From: Gemmatimonadales bacterium UBA7835
Lineage (GTDB): Bacteria; Gemmatimonadota; Gemmatimonadetes; Longimicrobiales; Gaopeijiaceae
Direction: 5' to 3'
DNA length: 64,000 nt
Assembly (NCBI GenBank): GCA_002500925.1
Contig: DLTN01000064.1
Location: forward strand, 7,157-71,156
Below the pieces are notes generated by a model. That model was given only the letters and a program-made list of their open reading frames with translations, did not search any database and had not been told where the DNA came from. Made by a program: the position numbers and the translations under genes. Numbering within the stretch: the first letter of the stretch is position 1; every line of letters starts with the position of its first letter. Of the stretch, positions 54,318 to 62,615 are shown in pieces.

Positions 54318-55381
54318 AATCTAAAAGACCTGTTCCTGGGCATCAGGTTCTTCTTCAGGGCTTCCTGGAAGGAAGCGTCCGCGGGCTCGCCAGGGCGATT
54401 TCTGTGGTAGAAAACGAACGCGACGGGTTTCAGGACTTGCTTCACACAGTGATGACTTCGGGTCCGCAGACGAAACGGGTAGGCTTCACCGGTCCTCCAG
54501 GGGCGGGAAAGTCGAGTATAGTAGCCGCGGTTGCGACCGCATACCGGGGGTTGGAGGAACATCTGGGTATCGTAGCGGTCGACCCAACTTCACCGTATTC
54601 CGGAGGGGCATTATTGGGTGACCGGATCCGGATGAACGATATCGCGACCGATCCAGGAATCTTTATCCGCTCTATGGCGACAAGAGGCTCATTGGGAGGG
54701 CTTGCAACCGCGACGAAGGAAGTCGTCGACCTAATGGATTCTTTCGGCTTCGACCGGGTGTTGGTGGAGACCGTAGGAGTGGGTCAAACTGAACTGGAAG
54801 TTACGGCAGCAGCAGACACTGTAGTCGTGGTCCTAGTACCGGAGTCAGGAGACGCGATCCAAGCCATGAAGGCCGGGCTAATGGAGGTAGCAGACATTTT
54901 CGTCGTTAATAAGGCGGACAGGCCCGGTGCGCCACGCTTGGTTAAGGAACTACGACAAGCCCTGCATCTGCGGTCAGGTCGGGCGTTGAGGGACATCCCG
55001 GCGCACCATGGAGTCGATTTGGGTAAGGCTATGAAGCTTGAGAGAGTGTCTGATGCCTCAGAGCAAGAGGGGGAGGAGTGGGCGGTGCCGGTACTAACTA
55101 CGAATGCGTTGACTGGTGAGGGAGTCGATAAGCTGCTTGAAACTGTCGAAGCGCACCGCAGATGGCTTGTTGAAAGTGGGGAGCTTGGGGTGCTCCGAAG
55201 GGCAAGGTCTGGGATCCGAATACGAGATGTGGTCGATCGGGAAATGCGTCGTGTCGCCTGGAATTCTGAGCGGGTGAATGGGTTACTAACGCAAGGAGTT
55301 GAAGAGATAGCGTTAGGGCGGGGCACACCGTACTCTGCTGCGGATAATATTTTGCGAGCGCTTCTCCGACAGAGAGCTTAG
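54314..55381 (+). CDS. meaB: MeaB/ArgK-family GTPase, chaperone of a B12-dependent mutase
   Basis: G3E P-loop GTPase that loads cobalamin on, and protects, acyl-CoA mutases. The ATG at 54314 overlaps the kinase stop (ATGA) and gives 355 residues. P-loop GPPGAGKS at 60-67, followed by VDPTSPYSGGALLGDRIRM and VETVGVGQTE, then NKADRPGA. The mutase genes follow after a likely terminator. The partner may be an isobutyryl-CoA-type mutase rather than methylmalonyl-CoA mutase. Confidence 0.93.
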   Translation: MKSKRPVPGHQVLLQGFLEGSVRGLARAISVVENERDGFQDLLHTVMTSGPQTKRVGFTGPPGAGKSSIVAAVATAYRGLEEHLGIVAVDPTSPYSGGALLGDRIRMNDIATDPGIFIRSMATRGSLGGLATATKEVVDLMDSFGFDRVLVETVGVGQTELEVTAAADTVVVVLVPESGDAIQAMKAGLMEVADIFVVNKADRPGAPRLVKELRQALHLRSGRALRDIPAHHGVDLGKAMKLERVSDASEQEGEEWAVPVLTTNALTGEGVDKLLETVEAHRRWLVESGELGVLRRARSGIRIRDVVDREMRRVAWNSERVNGLLTQGVEEIALGRGTPYSAADNILRALLRQRA

Positions 55382-55431
55382 CTGAGAAACGTTGGGGTAT
55401 CATCGGTGACCCAGCTAGATTCAAGCTGACG

Positions 55432-55463
55432 GGAGCTTCTCTGATTCCGGGAACTTCCTTTTT
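55432..55463 (+). terminator. Possible terminator after the MeaB-type gene
   Basis: GGAGCTTC (55432-55439) pairs with GAACTTCC (55451-55458), with one wobble and one mismatch, followed by TTTTT at 55459-55463. It lies 50 bases beyond the stop. The mutase probably has its own promoter in the remaining 69 bases, though none was clear. Confidence 0.45.
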
Positions 55464-55532
55464 ATCTTCTTTGTTGGGCACACCGAGACCGTTTCAGGCG
55501 GTGGTGAGTTATGAATCGCACGGAGAAGTATC

Positions 55533-57248
55533 TTGTCGACTATTGAGCGGGACATCCTTAAACGAACCGATCTAGAAAAGGCTTTAAGACAGAGCGAGCT
55601 CGAGGTCACAGACTTGAGGGCGCGCCTGGCAGAGTGGGAAGATCGCTATGATGCCCTCCCCAAACGCGATGCTCCGTTTTCCACCGTTTCGGGGAGAGAG
55701 GTCAAACCTCTCTATACCGAACTGGATCACTCCCCAGCGGACAAGCCAATCGGGTATCCAGGGATGTATCCGTTTACTCGTGGGCCGTACGCAACGATGT
55801 ATAGGACGCGCCTTTGGACGATGCGTCAATTCGCTGGCTTCGCTACAGCCGAAGAAACCAACCAGCGTTACAAGTATCTCCTTGAGCACGGTCAGACAGG
55901 GCTGAGTGTCGCATTCGATTTTCCGACGCTTATGGGGTACGACTCTGACCATGAGCGCTCGCTTGGTGAGGTAGGTGTGTGTGGCGTGGCTGTCTCGTCA
56001 TTAGCCGACATGGAGAGGCTCTTCGAGGATATTCCGCTTGATCGTGTTTCCGTATCAATGACGATCAACGGACCGGCGATCATTCTTTTCTGTTTCTATG
56101 TCGCGGCAGCTGAAAAACAGGGTGTCGACGTTAGTGAGCTTCGCGGCACAGTCCAAAACGATATTCTGAAGGAATATCAAGCACAGCACGCTTGGATCTA
56201 TCCACCCGAGCCAGCGCTTCGCTTGATAGTAGATATGTTCGAATGGTGCAGCGCCAATACCCCGAAGTACAACCCGATATCTATCTCTGGATATCACATT
56301 AGGGAGGCTGGGGCCACGGCTGCGGAGGAACTCGCTTTTACGCTCAGAAATGGCTTTGAGTACGTAGAGAGAGGAATTGCTCGCGGGCTGGATGTCGACT
56401 CGTTCGCCCCGCGTCTCTCTTTCTTTTTTGATGTTCACAACGATTTCTTTGAAGAGATAGCGAAGCTGCGTGCCGCTCGTCGAATTTGGGCCCGAGGGAT
56501 GAAAGAGAAATACGGAGCTAAGAACCCTGATTCATGGCGCTTGCGGACCCACTGCCAGACCGCCGGAGTGACCCTTACAGCTCAGCAGCCAGAGAACAAC
56601 ATCGTTCGGGTCGCCTATCAAGCGATGGCGGCAGCCTTGGGTGGGACACAGTCTCTGCATACGAACTCTATGGACGAGACTTTGGCTTTGCCCACGGAAA
56701 AAGCTGTTAGGATCGCTCTTCGCACGCAGCAGATCCTTGCACATGAGTCTGGAGTGGCGCTGACCATCGATCCGCTTGCAGGATCGCACTATGTCGAAGC
56801 TCTAACGGATGAACTAGAAGAAGATGCGGTGGGCCTATTTGAGGAAATCGACGAGATGGGAGGTGTCGTTCCGGGAATTGAGCAGGGATGGTTCCAGCAG
56901 GAAATAGCGAACTCGGCAATGCGTCAGCAAAGGGAAGTTGAATCTGGTGACCGAGTCACCGTGGGGGTGAACTCCTTCACCGAGGGATCATCTGACGTCG
57001 AGATCGAAATGCTAAGAATTGATCCAGAAGTGGAGAAACGCCAAGTCGCAAGCATGTCAGATATGCGAGCGGGTAGGGACGATGAGGTGGTGAGGGTCAC
57101 GCTGGCTGCGCTGACAGAAGGGTGCCGTAGCAAGGAAAATTTGGTGCCACTCATTCTTGATTGCGTGAGAGGATACTGCACGCTTTACGAGATCCGGGCT
57201 GCGATGGAAGAGGTCTTCGGATCCTACAAGGAGCCCGTGTTCTTCTGA
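55533..57248 (+). CDS. B12-dependent acyl-CoA mutase large subunit, isobutyryl-CoA mutase-like
   Basis: Radical enzyme that rearranges an acyl-CoA carbon skeleton. The TTG start has GGAGAAG five bases upstream; the protein has 571 residues with an N-terminal coiled coil (about 10-40) and the TIM barrel. The two residues that choose the substrate are visible: methylmalonyl-CoA mutase has Tyr in RQYAGF and Arg in VRNTYIYPP, whereas this protein has Phe100 (RQFAGF) and Gln218 (AQHAWIYPP), as in isobutyryl-CoA mutase IcmA. His255 (SGYHIREAG) is kept. The likely reaction is isobutyryl-CoA to n-butyryl-CoA or a near relative. Automatic annotation would call it methylmalonyl-CoA mutase. Confidence 0.88.
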   Translation: MSTIERDILKRTDLEKALRQSELEVTDLRARLAEWEDRYDALPKRDAPFSTVSGREVKPLYTELDHSPADKPIGYPGMYPFTRGPYATMYRTRLWTMRQFAGFATAEETNQRYKYLLEHGQTGLSVAFDFPTLMGYDSDHERSLGEVGVCGVAVSSLADMERLFEDIPLDRVSVSMTINGPAIILFCFYVAAAEKQGVDVSELRGTVQNDILKEYQAQHAWIYPPEPALRLIVDMFEWCSANTPKYNPISISGYHIREAGATAAEELAFTLRNGFEYVERGIARGLDVDSFAPRLSFFFDVHNDFFEEIAKLRAARRIWARGMKEKYGAKNPDSWRLRTHCQTAGVTLTAQQPENNIVRVAYQAMAAALGGTQSLHTNSMDETLALPTEKAVRIALRTQQILAHESGVALTIDPLAGSHYVEALTDELEEDAVGLFEEIDEMGGVVPGIEQGWFQQEIANSAMRQQREVESGDRVTVGVNSFTEGSSDVEIEMLRIDPEVEKRQVASMSDMRAGRDDEVVRVTLAALTEGCRSKENLVPLILDCVRGYCTLYEIRAAMEEVFGSYKEPVFF

Positions 57249-57428
57249 TCGGGGCCCTTCTGATCGAAGTCTTCGCTCAGCGCAGGGAAAGCGGAAAGTC
57301 TTACCGTAACTGCCTTTTCGGGCACTTCGAATCGACGCCTCCTGCTGCTTCTCATAGATTGGGTGAGATCGGGTATGGTTTTTCGTGATAGCCCGCGTAT
57401 CTCTTAGAGATCCAACTTGAGTCATAAA

Positions 57429-57842
57429 ATGTCTGATGAACGGAAGATAAGGGTCCTAGTAGCCAAGCCTGGGCTCGACGGTCACGATCGCGGAGCGAAG
57501 GTCATTGCAAGCGCGTTCCGTGATGCGGGTTTTGAAGTTGTTTACACCGGTTTGCACCAGACCCCAGAGATGATAGTGAACGCGGCAATTCAGGAGGATG
57601 TGGATGTGGTGGCCATGTCGGTGTTGTCTGGTGCCCACATGACTCTTTTCCCGAGGGTAAAGGCACTCCTTGATGAGTTAGGTGCGGACCACATTCTTTT
57701 AACTGGCGGCGGTATTATTCCTGAGAATGACGTTGCTGATCTCGAGCTTGAGGGTATTGGTCGATTGTTCGGCCCTGGGACGTCGACATCTGATGCGATC
57801 GCATACGTCAAAGAATGGTTCTCAACGACTGATGACGCCTGA
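57429..57842 (+). CDS. B12-binding small subunit of the acyl-CoA mutase
   Basis: Cobalamin-binding partner of the large subunit, 137 residues from the ATG at 57429; a TTG at 57417 adds four. The DxHxxG motif is LDGHDRG, with His19 as lower ligand to cobalt, followed by SVLSGAHMTLF and LTGGGIIP. KPGLDGHDRGAKV and YTGLHQTPEMIV resemble both Icm and archaeal methylmalonyl-CoA mutase small subunits. The 180 bases before it hold no gene. The following carboxylase overlaps its end by 11 bases. Confidence 0.92.
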   Translation: MSDERKIRVLVAKPGLDGHDRGAKVIASAFRDAGFEVVYTGLHQTPEMIVNAAIQEDVDVVAMSVLSGAHMTLFPRVKALLDELGADHILLTGGGIIPENDVADLELEGIGRLFGPGTSTSDAIAYVKEWFSTTDDA

Positions 57843-59454
57843 AGCCACAACGTCCGGACGCTTGAGCGACCTCGCTCGTGAACTCAAGGATCTCCGTGAG
57901 GAATTGAAGCTTGGAGGTGGCCAAGGGCAAATTGAAGAGCAACATGATAAGGACAAGCTGACGGCCCGAGAACGCGTCCAGCTACTTTTCGACGACGGAG
58001 AGCATGCGGTGGAGATCGGCATGCTTGTCGGGCACGACCTCTACGATGGTCAGGCACCGGGGGCTGGAGTCGTTACAGCGGTTGGTCGTGTGCAGGGGAA
58101 GGAGGTGGTCGTGGTCGCCAACGACGCCACGGTCAAAGCTGGACAATGGTTTCCAGAGACGATCGCAAAGATTCTTCGTGCTCAGGAAATCGCCATGCGT
58201 TGCCGCGTCCCGATTATCTATCTCATCGATTCTCAAGGGATAAACCTCACCCATCATGGGGGGGTGTTTCCGGGCCAATACGGAGCCTCGCGGATCTTCT
58301 ATTACAGCTCGATCATGCGCAGGTATCTGCGTGTTCCTCAGCTTGCTGCAGTTATGGGCCCCTGCGTTACAGGGAGTGCGTATTTACCAGCACTTTCCGA
58401 TGTTATCCTGATGGTTGAGGGTACCTCGTTCATGGGGCTCGGAGGTCCCAATTTAGCAAAGGAGGTGACCGGAAAGTCTGTTGAGGCTGAGGCCTTGGGT
58501 GGCGCTAAGGTGCATACTGAGGTCAGTGGAGTCGCGCATTATATAGCACCTGACGATGAGACGTGCGTCGCGCACCTTCGCCAGCTTGTCGAGGATCTGC
58601 CAAGGACAAGCACTCCGTTGGAGGAGATGGGGACGCCGCCACGCAGGCTTTCCTACGACCTCTACGACTTGTTGCCTGAGGATCACCGGACTCCCTACGA
58701 GATCAGGGATGTTCTTGAATGTATTCTGGACGGAAACGGACTTGAGGAGTTCCAGCCGGGCCATGCAGAAGAGGTGGTTTGTGGGACGGCCCACCTAGAG
58801 GGTATAAGCGTGGGGGTGATCGCGAATGCCAGGGGTGTTTTCAAGCCAGCTCATGGTTCGACACCTCATTTTGGGGGCATCGTCTATACGGAAAGCGCTC
58901 GAAAGGTCGCCTTCTTCGTAGAGTCAATGAATCGGCAGGGTACCCCACTCCTTTTCATTCAGGATGTGCTGGGCTTCATGGTAGGTCCTGACGCTGAGCA
59001 CTCAGGTATCATCCGGGCCGGAGCGGAGTTTATCGAGGCCATGGCAACGGCGACGGTGCCCAAGTTAGTTCTGACATTGAATCACGCTTCCGGAGCGGGA
59101 TATTATGCGATGGCGGGGCAGGGGTTTGATCCCGATTTCATCCTTACACTGCCTACCGGACGAATGGGTGTCATGGAAGTTGACGCAGCGGTAACGGCGC
59201 TGTTTGGAAACCAGTTGGACGACCTAAAAGCGGAGGGTCACGTTCCAAATGATGAGCTGACGACGGAGATTGAAAAGTTGCGGAAGGAGTATGATCGTCA
59301 GTTGGATGCGCGCTTTGCAGCTGCTAGAGGATTCGTCGATGAGATAGTGCTGCCCGAGGAAATTCGTTCATCGCTTGGCCTGCTCTTGCGGGCAGCGCTT
59401 AACAACAAAGGTCCCCACACAGGACCCTTCCAGATCCCGCTAGAAATGGTATGA
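57832..59454 (+). CDS. Acyl-CoA carboxylase carboxyltransferase (beta) subunit
   Basis: Transfers carboxyl from biotin to an acyl-CoA. The 540 residues have the two crotonase-fold halves. VVVANDATVKAGQWFPETI and SGAGYYAMAG resemble methylcrotonyl-CoA carboxylase, while GGAKVHTEVSGVAH resembles propionyl-CoA carboxylase; substrate cannot be settled. The first oxyanion loop, usually CAGGA or CTAGGA, reads CVTGSA at 178-183. No biotin carboxylase or biotin carrier gene is in the window. Overlap with the mutase small subunit suggests joint expression and related acyl-CoA pathways. Confidence 0.87.
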   Translation: MTPEATTSGRLSDLARELKDLREELKLGGGQGQIEEQHDKDKLTARERVQLLFDDGEHAVEIGMLVGHDLYDGQAPGAGVVTAVGRVQGKEVVVVANDATVKAGQWFPETIAKILRAQEIAMRCRVPIIYLIDSQGINLTHHGGVFPGQYGASRIFYYSSIMRRYLRVPQLAAVMGPCVTGSAYLPALSDVILMVEGTSFMGLGGPNLAKEVTGKSVEAEALGGAKVHTEVSGVAHYIAPDDETCVAHLRQLVEDLPRTSTPLEEMGTPPRRLSYDLYDLLPEDHRTPYEIRDVLECILDGNGLEEFQPGHAEEVVCGTAHLEGISVGVIANARGVFKPAHGSTPHFGGIVYTESARKVAFFVESMNRQGTPLLFIQDVLGFMVGPDAEHSGIIRAGAEFIEAMATATVPKLVLTLNHASGAGYYAMAGQGFDPDFILTLPTGRMGVMEVDAAVTALFGNQLDDLKAEGHVPNDELTTEIEKLRKEYDRQLDARFAAARGFVDEIVLPEEIRSSLGLLLRAALNNKGPHTGPFQIPLEMV

Positions 59455-59553
59455 TCGTGTTACTGAACATCGTCATTTTACTTCACTAGATATGACACTC
59501 CACATGAGTATGATTTCCGATGTCATGCGTAATTTTGCATTAAAGTTGTAGAT

Positions 59554-59781
59554 GTGCTGATGGCGTTTCTCGCAAGTCGGTCTGATAGCGACCATTCTTG
59601 GCTCGAATGGAAGGTCCGTCTTTTTAGCGTCGCGGCTGTGCTGAGCTTGGTCGGCATCTACTTTGATGAGCGTTGGGTGATCGGCGCAGCGATCATGGTG
59701 CTCGCGCTAGGAATAGTTTTAAGGTTTGCGCCGGGTTCCGATCCGTGTGAGAAGGACAAGGATCACAACGGCCATACTTGA
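59554..59781 (+). CDS. Small membrane protein of unknown function
   Basis: A 75-residue protein from the GTG at 59554 (ATG at 59560 is an alternative). Two hydrophobic helices (about 24-40 and 43-60) and a short charged His-containing tail (CEKDKDHNGHT). Not recognised. The 99 bases before it are AT-rich and may hold a promoter; none could be defined. Confidence 0.5.
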   Translation: MLMAFLASRSDSDHSWLEWKVRLFSVAAVLSLVGIYFDERWVIGAAIMVLALGIVLRFAPGSDPCEKDKDHNGHT

Positions 59782-60047
59782 TTGAGCAAAAAGTAGGACA
59801 GGGCCTCAGGTAGTGTTACATAGGCTCTTTGGAGGTATGAAGAAGGACCCACCGAACTCGCTGTGCTTAAGTACAAACTTGAGATCCGGGAGGATAAGTC
59901 AGTTAGTTAGTTAGTTCCTACTAAAAGTCGGTCCGATGCAGTTGGGAGTGGGGTGACCACGACATTCGTCTTGGTAACGCCTCTCCACTGAGCCCGGATC
60001 TGTCGGGGCTCCGGTGGTCGCCGAAACTGCTCTAGTCGCAGCTCGCG
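59782..60047 (+). promoter_or_regulatory. RNase E/G gene leader with tetranucleotide repeat and hairpin
   Basis: A 266-base stretch without a gene. AGTT is repeated four times at 59901-59916. GAGCCC (59990-59995) pairs with GGGCTC (60006-60011), extended by CCAC (59985-59988) with GTGG (60014-60017), 30 bases before the ATG. A long structured leader recalls the self-regulated leader of E. coli rne; this is an inference. Confidence 0.35.
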
Positions 60048-61739
60048 ATGAGCGGTTCTGGGTCGCCCGGAGGCCCCGCAGGGGTCAGTCGGAATCGACA
60101 TCGCAAACTGGAGAAAAACTTGAAGAGAGAAATTCTCGTGAGCTCGAACCCACAGGAGTCGTGGGTAGCACTGCGTGAAGACAAGCGACTCGCTGAAGTC
60201 ATGTTCGACCGCCCGGATCAGAACCGAGTGCTCGGCGATATTTTCTTGGGCAAGGTCGAAGCCGTTCTCCCTGGCATCCAAGCGGCTTTTGTGGACATAG
60301 GGACTGGTAAGGCTGGGTTCCTGCATGTTTCGGACGTCAACGTCCCTGCCGTCAGTGGAGAGGAGAACCACGATGATACTGCAGGTGGTAGCAACGCGGA
60401 TATCGAATCCAACGGGCAACAGAAAAGTGGTCGACGCAGGGGTAGGGGTGAAGGAAACGAGCGATCGGGAAGAGGGCGTGGCAGGCGCCATCTGCCTCCG
60501 ATTCAGAATCACCTCAAGAAGGGTCAGACGATTCTTGTTCAGGTCACCAAGGAGGCGATCAGCACCAAGGGTCCTAGACTTACGGCTGATATCTCTTTAC
60601 CTGGGCGGTTTCTCGTTTACATGCCCTATGCATCGCGCGTAGGTATCAGTCGAAAGATTGAGGGTCGCAATCAGCGCGCCAAGCTCCGAAAAATGGCTCA
60701 GAAGGTCCTGCCAAAGAAAAGTGGTGGATTGATCGTTCGTACTGTTGGCGAAGAGGTTACGCCAATGAAGCTCGAGAAAGAGTTTCTTCGCCTCCACGAG
60801 CGCTGGCAGCGGATCAGTAGAGATGCCGAAGCTCTCTCGGCGCCCTCGCCCGTACATCGTGAAGCGACCCTGATCAGTGGAGTTATCCGAGACCTTTTCA
60901 GTGGCAAGTTTGAGGCGCTCCGGGTGGATTCAAAACAGGCTTACGAGGAGATCAGTGACTACGTCAAGTCCGTCGATCCAGATCTGCTTGATCGGGTGCA
61001 CCTCCACAGTGGTCCGACTTCTCTATTCGACGAATTCGGAGTCGAGGAAGAGATCCAGAAGGCTTTTAGAAGAAATGTCCCGCTTAAGTCAGGTGGGAGT
61101 TTGGTCATAGAGCCCACCGAGGCGTTGGTTTCAATCGACGTGAACACCGGACGCTTTACTGGAAAGGGAAAGAGAGATCCTGAGCAGACGATTCTGAAAA
61201 CTAATCTTGAGGCGGCAAGAGAGATCGCGAAGCAGCTGCGCCTTCGGGACGTGGGGGGAATCATTGTAGTGGATTTTATCGATATGGACCTGCAGGAGAA
61301 TCGGGACAAGGTGCTTCGTGAGCTTAGAGCCCACTTGGGGCGAGATCGAGCTCGAACAAAGGCCTTCGAAGTATCAAGCCTCGGACTTGTCGAAATGACT
61401 CGTCAGAGGGTCCGCCCTTCGGTTTTTAATTCGCTTACTTCGATATGCCAGTCGTGTGGGGGCATAGGACGGGTGTACACGCCAGCTAGCGTGGTGAGAC
61501 AGATTGAGCGGACACTAAAGCGAGCAGCGGCTTCGAAGGAAGAAAAGAGTCTTGTGGTGCGAGTTCATCCGGAAGTAGCCTTGCGAGTTATAGAAGAGGA
61601 GCCTGGTTTCTTAAGGCGGCTTGCGAGGCGAACGCAACTTCAGTTGCGGCTCCGGGACGATCCTTTGATGCAGCTTGATGAATTCCGGCTTCTATCTGGA
61701 CCAGCTGAGACAGACGTTACGGAGAAGTATGCCGCGTAA
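60048..61739 (+). CDS. Ribonuclease E/G family protein with Arg/Gly-rich insertion
   Basis: Endoribonuclease of RNA decay and rRNA processing, 563 residues, RNase G-sized core. Order: S1 domain (about 28-175), RNase H-like and 5' sensor regions, catalytic DNase I-like domain with SIDVNTGRFTG and VVDFIDMDLQ (metal Asp residues), and zinc-link CQSCGG. A 49-residue insertion at about 101-149, rich in Gly, Arg and Glu (SGRRRGRGEGNERSGRGR), splits the S1 domain between FLHVSDVNVP and PIQNHLKKGQ; smaller insertions occur here in other members. A TTG at 60120 with GGAGA upstream is an alternative start that removes a 24-residue extension. Confidence 0.92.
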   Translation: MSGSGSPGGPAGVSRNRHRKLEKNLKREILVSSNPQESWVALREDKRLAEVMFDRPDQNRVLGDIFLGKVEAVLPGIQAAFVDIGTGKAGFLHVSDVNVPAVSGEENHDDTAGGSNADIESNGQQKSGRRRGRGEGNERSGRGRGRRHLPPIQNHLKKGQTILVQVTKEAISTKGPRLTADISLPGRFLVYMPYASRVGISRKIEGRNQRAKLRKMAQKVLPKKSGGLIVRTVGEEVTPMKLEKEFLRLHERWQRISRDAEALSAPSPVHREATLISGVIRDLFSGKFEALRVDSKQAYEEISDYVKSVDPDLLDRVHLHSGPTSLFDEFGVEEEIQKAFRRNVPLKSGGSLVIEPTEALVSIDVNTGRFTGKGKRDPEQTILKTNLEAAREIAKQLRLRDVGGIIVVDFIDMDLQENRDKVLRELRAHLGRDRARTKAFEVSSLGLVEMTRQRVRPSVFNSLTSICQSCGGIGRVYTPASVVRQIERTLKRAAASKEEKSLVVRVHPEVALRVIEEEPGFLRRLARRTQLQLRLRDDPLMQLDEFRLLSGPAETDVTEKYAA

Positions 61740-61826
61740 GCACGTTTAGGTCCCTTGACCGAGCCAAGGCGCTTTTCGACATTTATGGGCTCTAGATCAA
61801 TGCCGATTCCACCTCGGGATCATGAT

Positions 61827-62144
61827 ATGTATGCAGTATTTGAGACAGGCGGCAAGCAGTTCCGGGCTGAAGCCGGGGCCCGTCTTCGTATCCCTACGCT
61901 CGAAGCCGAGCCCGGGGATTCGATCACCTTTGATCATGTTCTAGTTGCGGGTGATGGTGAGGAGAACCTCAAGGTGGGTACTCCGACCGTCGACGGTGCG
62001 TCAGTAAAGGCTGAGGTGATTCGGCACGGTCGGGGTGACAAGATCATCGTTTTCAAAAGAAAGCGCCGGAAGGGCTACCGGAAAAAACAGGGTCACCGAC
62101 AGGACTTCACTGAGATTCGGGTCGAAGAGGTTGCGCTCGCCTGA
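61827..62144 (+). CDS. rplU: 50S ribosomal protein L21
   Basis: Ribosomal protein of the large subunit, 105 residues. From the ATG at 61827 it starts MYAVFETGGKQFRAEAGARL, the standard N-terminus; a TTG at 61755 would add a tail not seen in the family. KRKRRKGYRKKQGHRQDFTE is the conserved C-terminal block. Followed at 40 bases by rpmA. Confidence 0.97.
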   Translation: MYAVFETGGKQFRAEAGARLRIPTLEAEPGDSITFDHVLVAGDGEENLKVGTPTVDGASVKAEVIRHGRGDKIIVFKRKRRKGYRKKQGHRQDFTEIRVEEVALA

Positions 62145-62184
62145 GCAGCGCCCGACCGCTTTCCGATAAAAGGTTGTTAGCATC

Positions 62185-62439
62185 ATGGCACATAAGAAAG
62201 CTGGAGGATCCAGTCGTAACGGTCGGGACAGCAACCCGAATCGTCTTGGTATTAAGAGGGCTGGAGGCCAAGGGATCAACGCGGGGAGCATCATAGTGCG
62301 TCAGCGAGGGACAAAGTTCCATCCCGGACGTAATGTGGGGCGGGGTAAAGATGACACGCTTTTTGCTCTCATTGATGGAGTTGTGACGTTCGAGCGTATG
62401 CGTGCGCGTAACGTCGTTTCGGTCTACGCTTCCGAGTAA
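62185..62439 (+). CDS. rpmA: 50S ribosomal protein L27
   Basis: Large-subunit protein whose N-terminus reaches the peptidyl transferase centre. The 84 residues start MAHKKAGGSSRNGRDSNPNR, without the extension cleaved by Prp in Firmicutes. RGTKFHPGRNVGRGKDDTLF is conserved. A terminator follows. Confidence 0.98.
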   Translation: MAHKKAGGSSRNGRDSNPNRLGIKRAGGQGINAGSIIVRQRGTKFHPGRNVGRGKDDTLFALIDGVVTFERMRARNVVSVYASE

Positions 62440-62456
62440 CTCCTCTCAGTCCAAGG

Positions 62457-62495
62457 GTCCGACGGAGAGCGAACGTCTCACGTCGGGCCTTTTTT
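62457..62495 (+). terminator. Rho-independent terminator after rplU-rpmA
   Basis: GTCCGACG (62457-62464) pairs with CGTCGGGC (62481-62488, one wobble), GAGA (62465-62468) with TCTC (62476-62479), and six T follow at 62490-62495. Confidence 0.85.
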
Positions 62496-62548
62496 CACGT
62501 CTGGGCGATTCAGGCACCCAGTGGGAAACCGCTCTGTGTTCTTGATTG

Positions 62549-62578
62549 TTTACCCAAAACATGAAAATAAGCTATACT
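62549..62578 (+). promoter_or_regulatory. Possible sigma-70-like promoter of the lytic transglycosylase gene
   Basis: TATACT at 62573-62578 is a good -10 box, and TTTACC at 62549-62554 is a partial -35 box with an 18-base spacer. The surrounding AT-rich stretch contrasts with neighbouring GC-rich sequence. It lies 38 bases before the TTG start. Confidence 0.45.
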
Positions 62579-62615
62579 TACTTGACGTCGGAGCGACGAG
62601 AGAAGGAGGTAAACC

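Noticed and set aside
55533..57248. Plain methylmalonyl-CoA mutase call for the B12 mutase
   Set aside because: The Tyr and Arg that bind the methylmalonyl carboxylate are replaced by Phe and Gln.
57161..57388. Small plus-strand frame running from the mutase end into the gap before the B12-binding subunit
   Set aside because: Most of its start lies in another frame of the mutase, and it has no ribosome site or recognisable feature.
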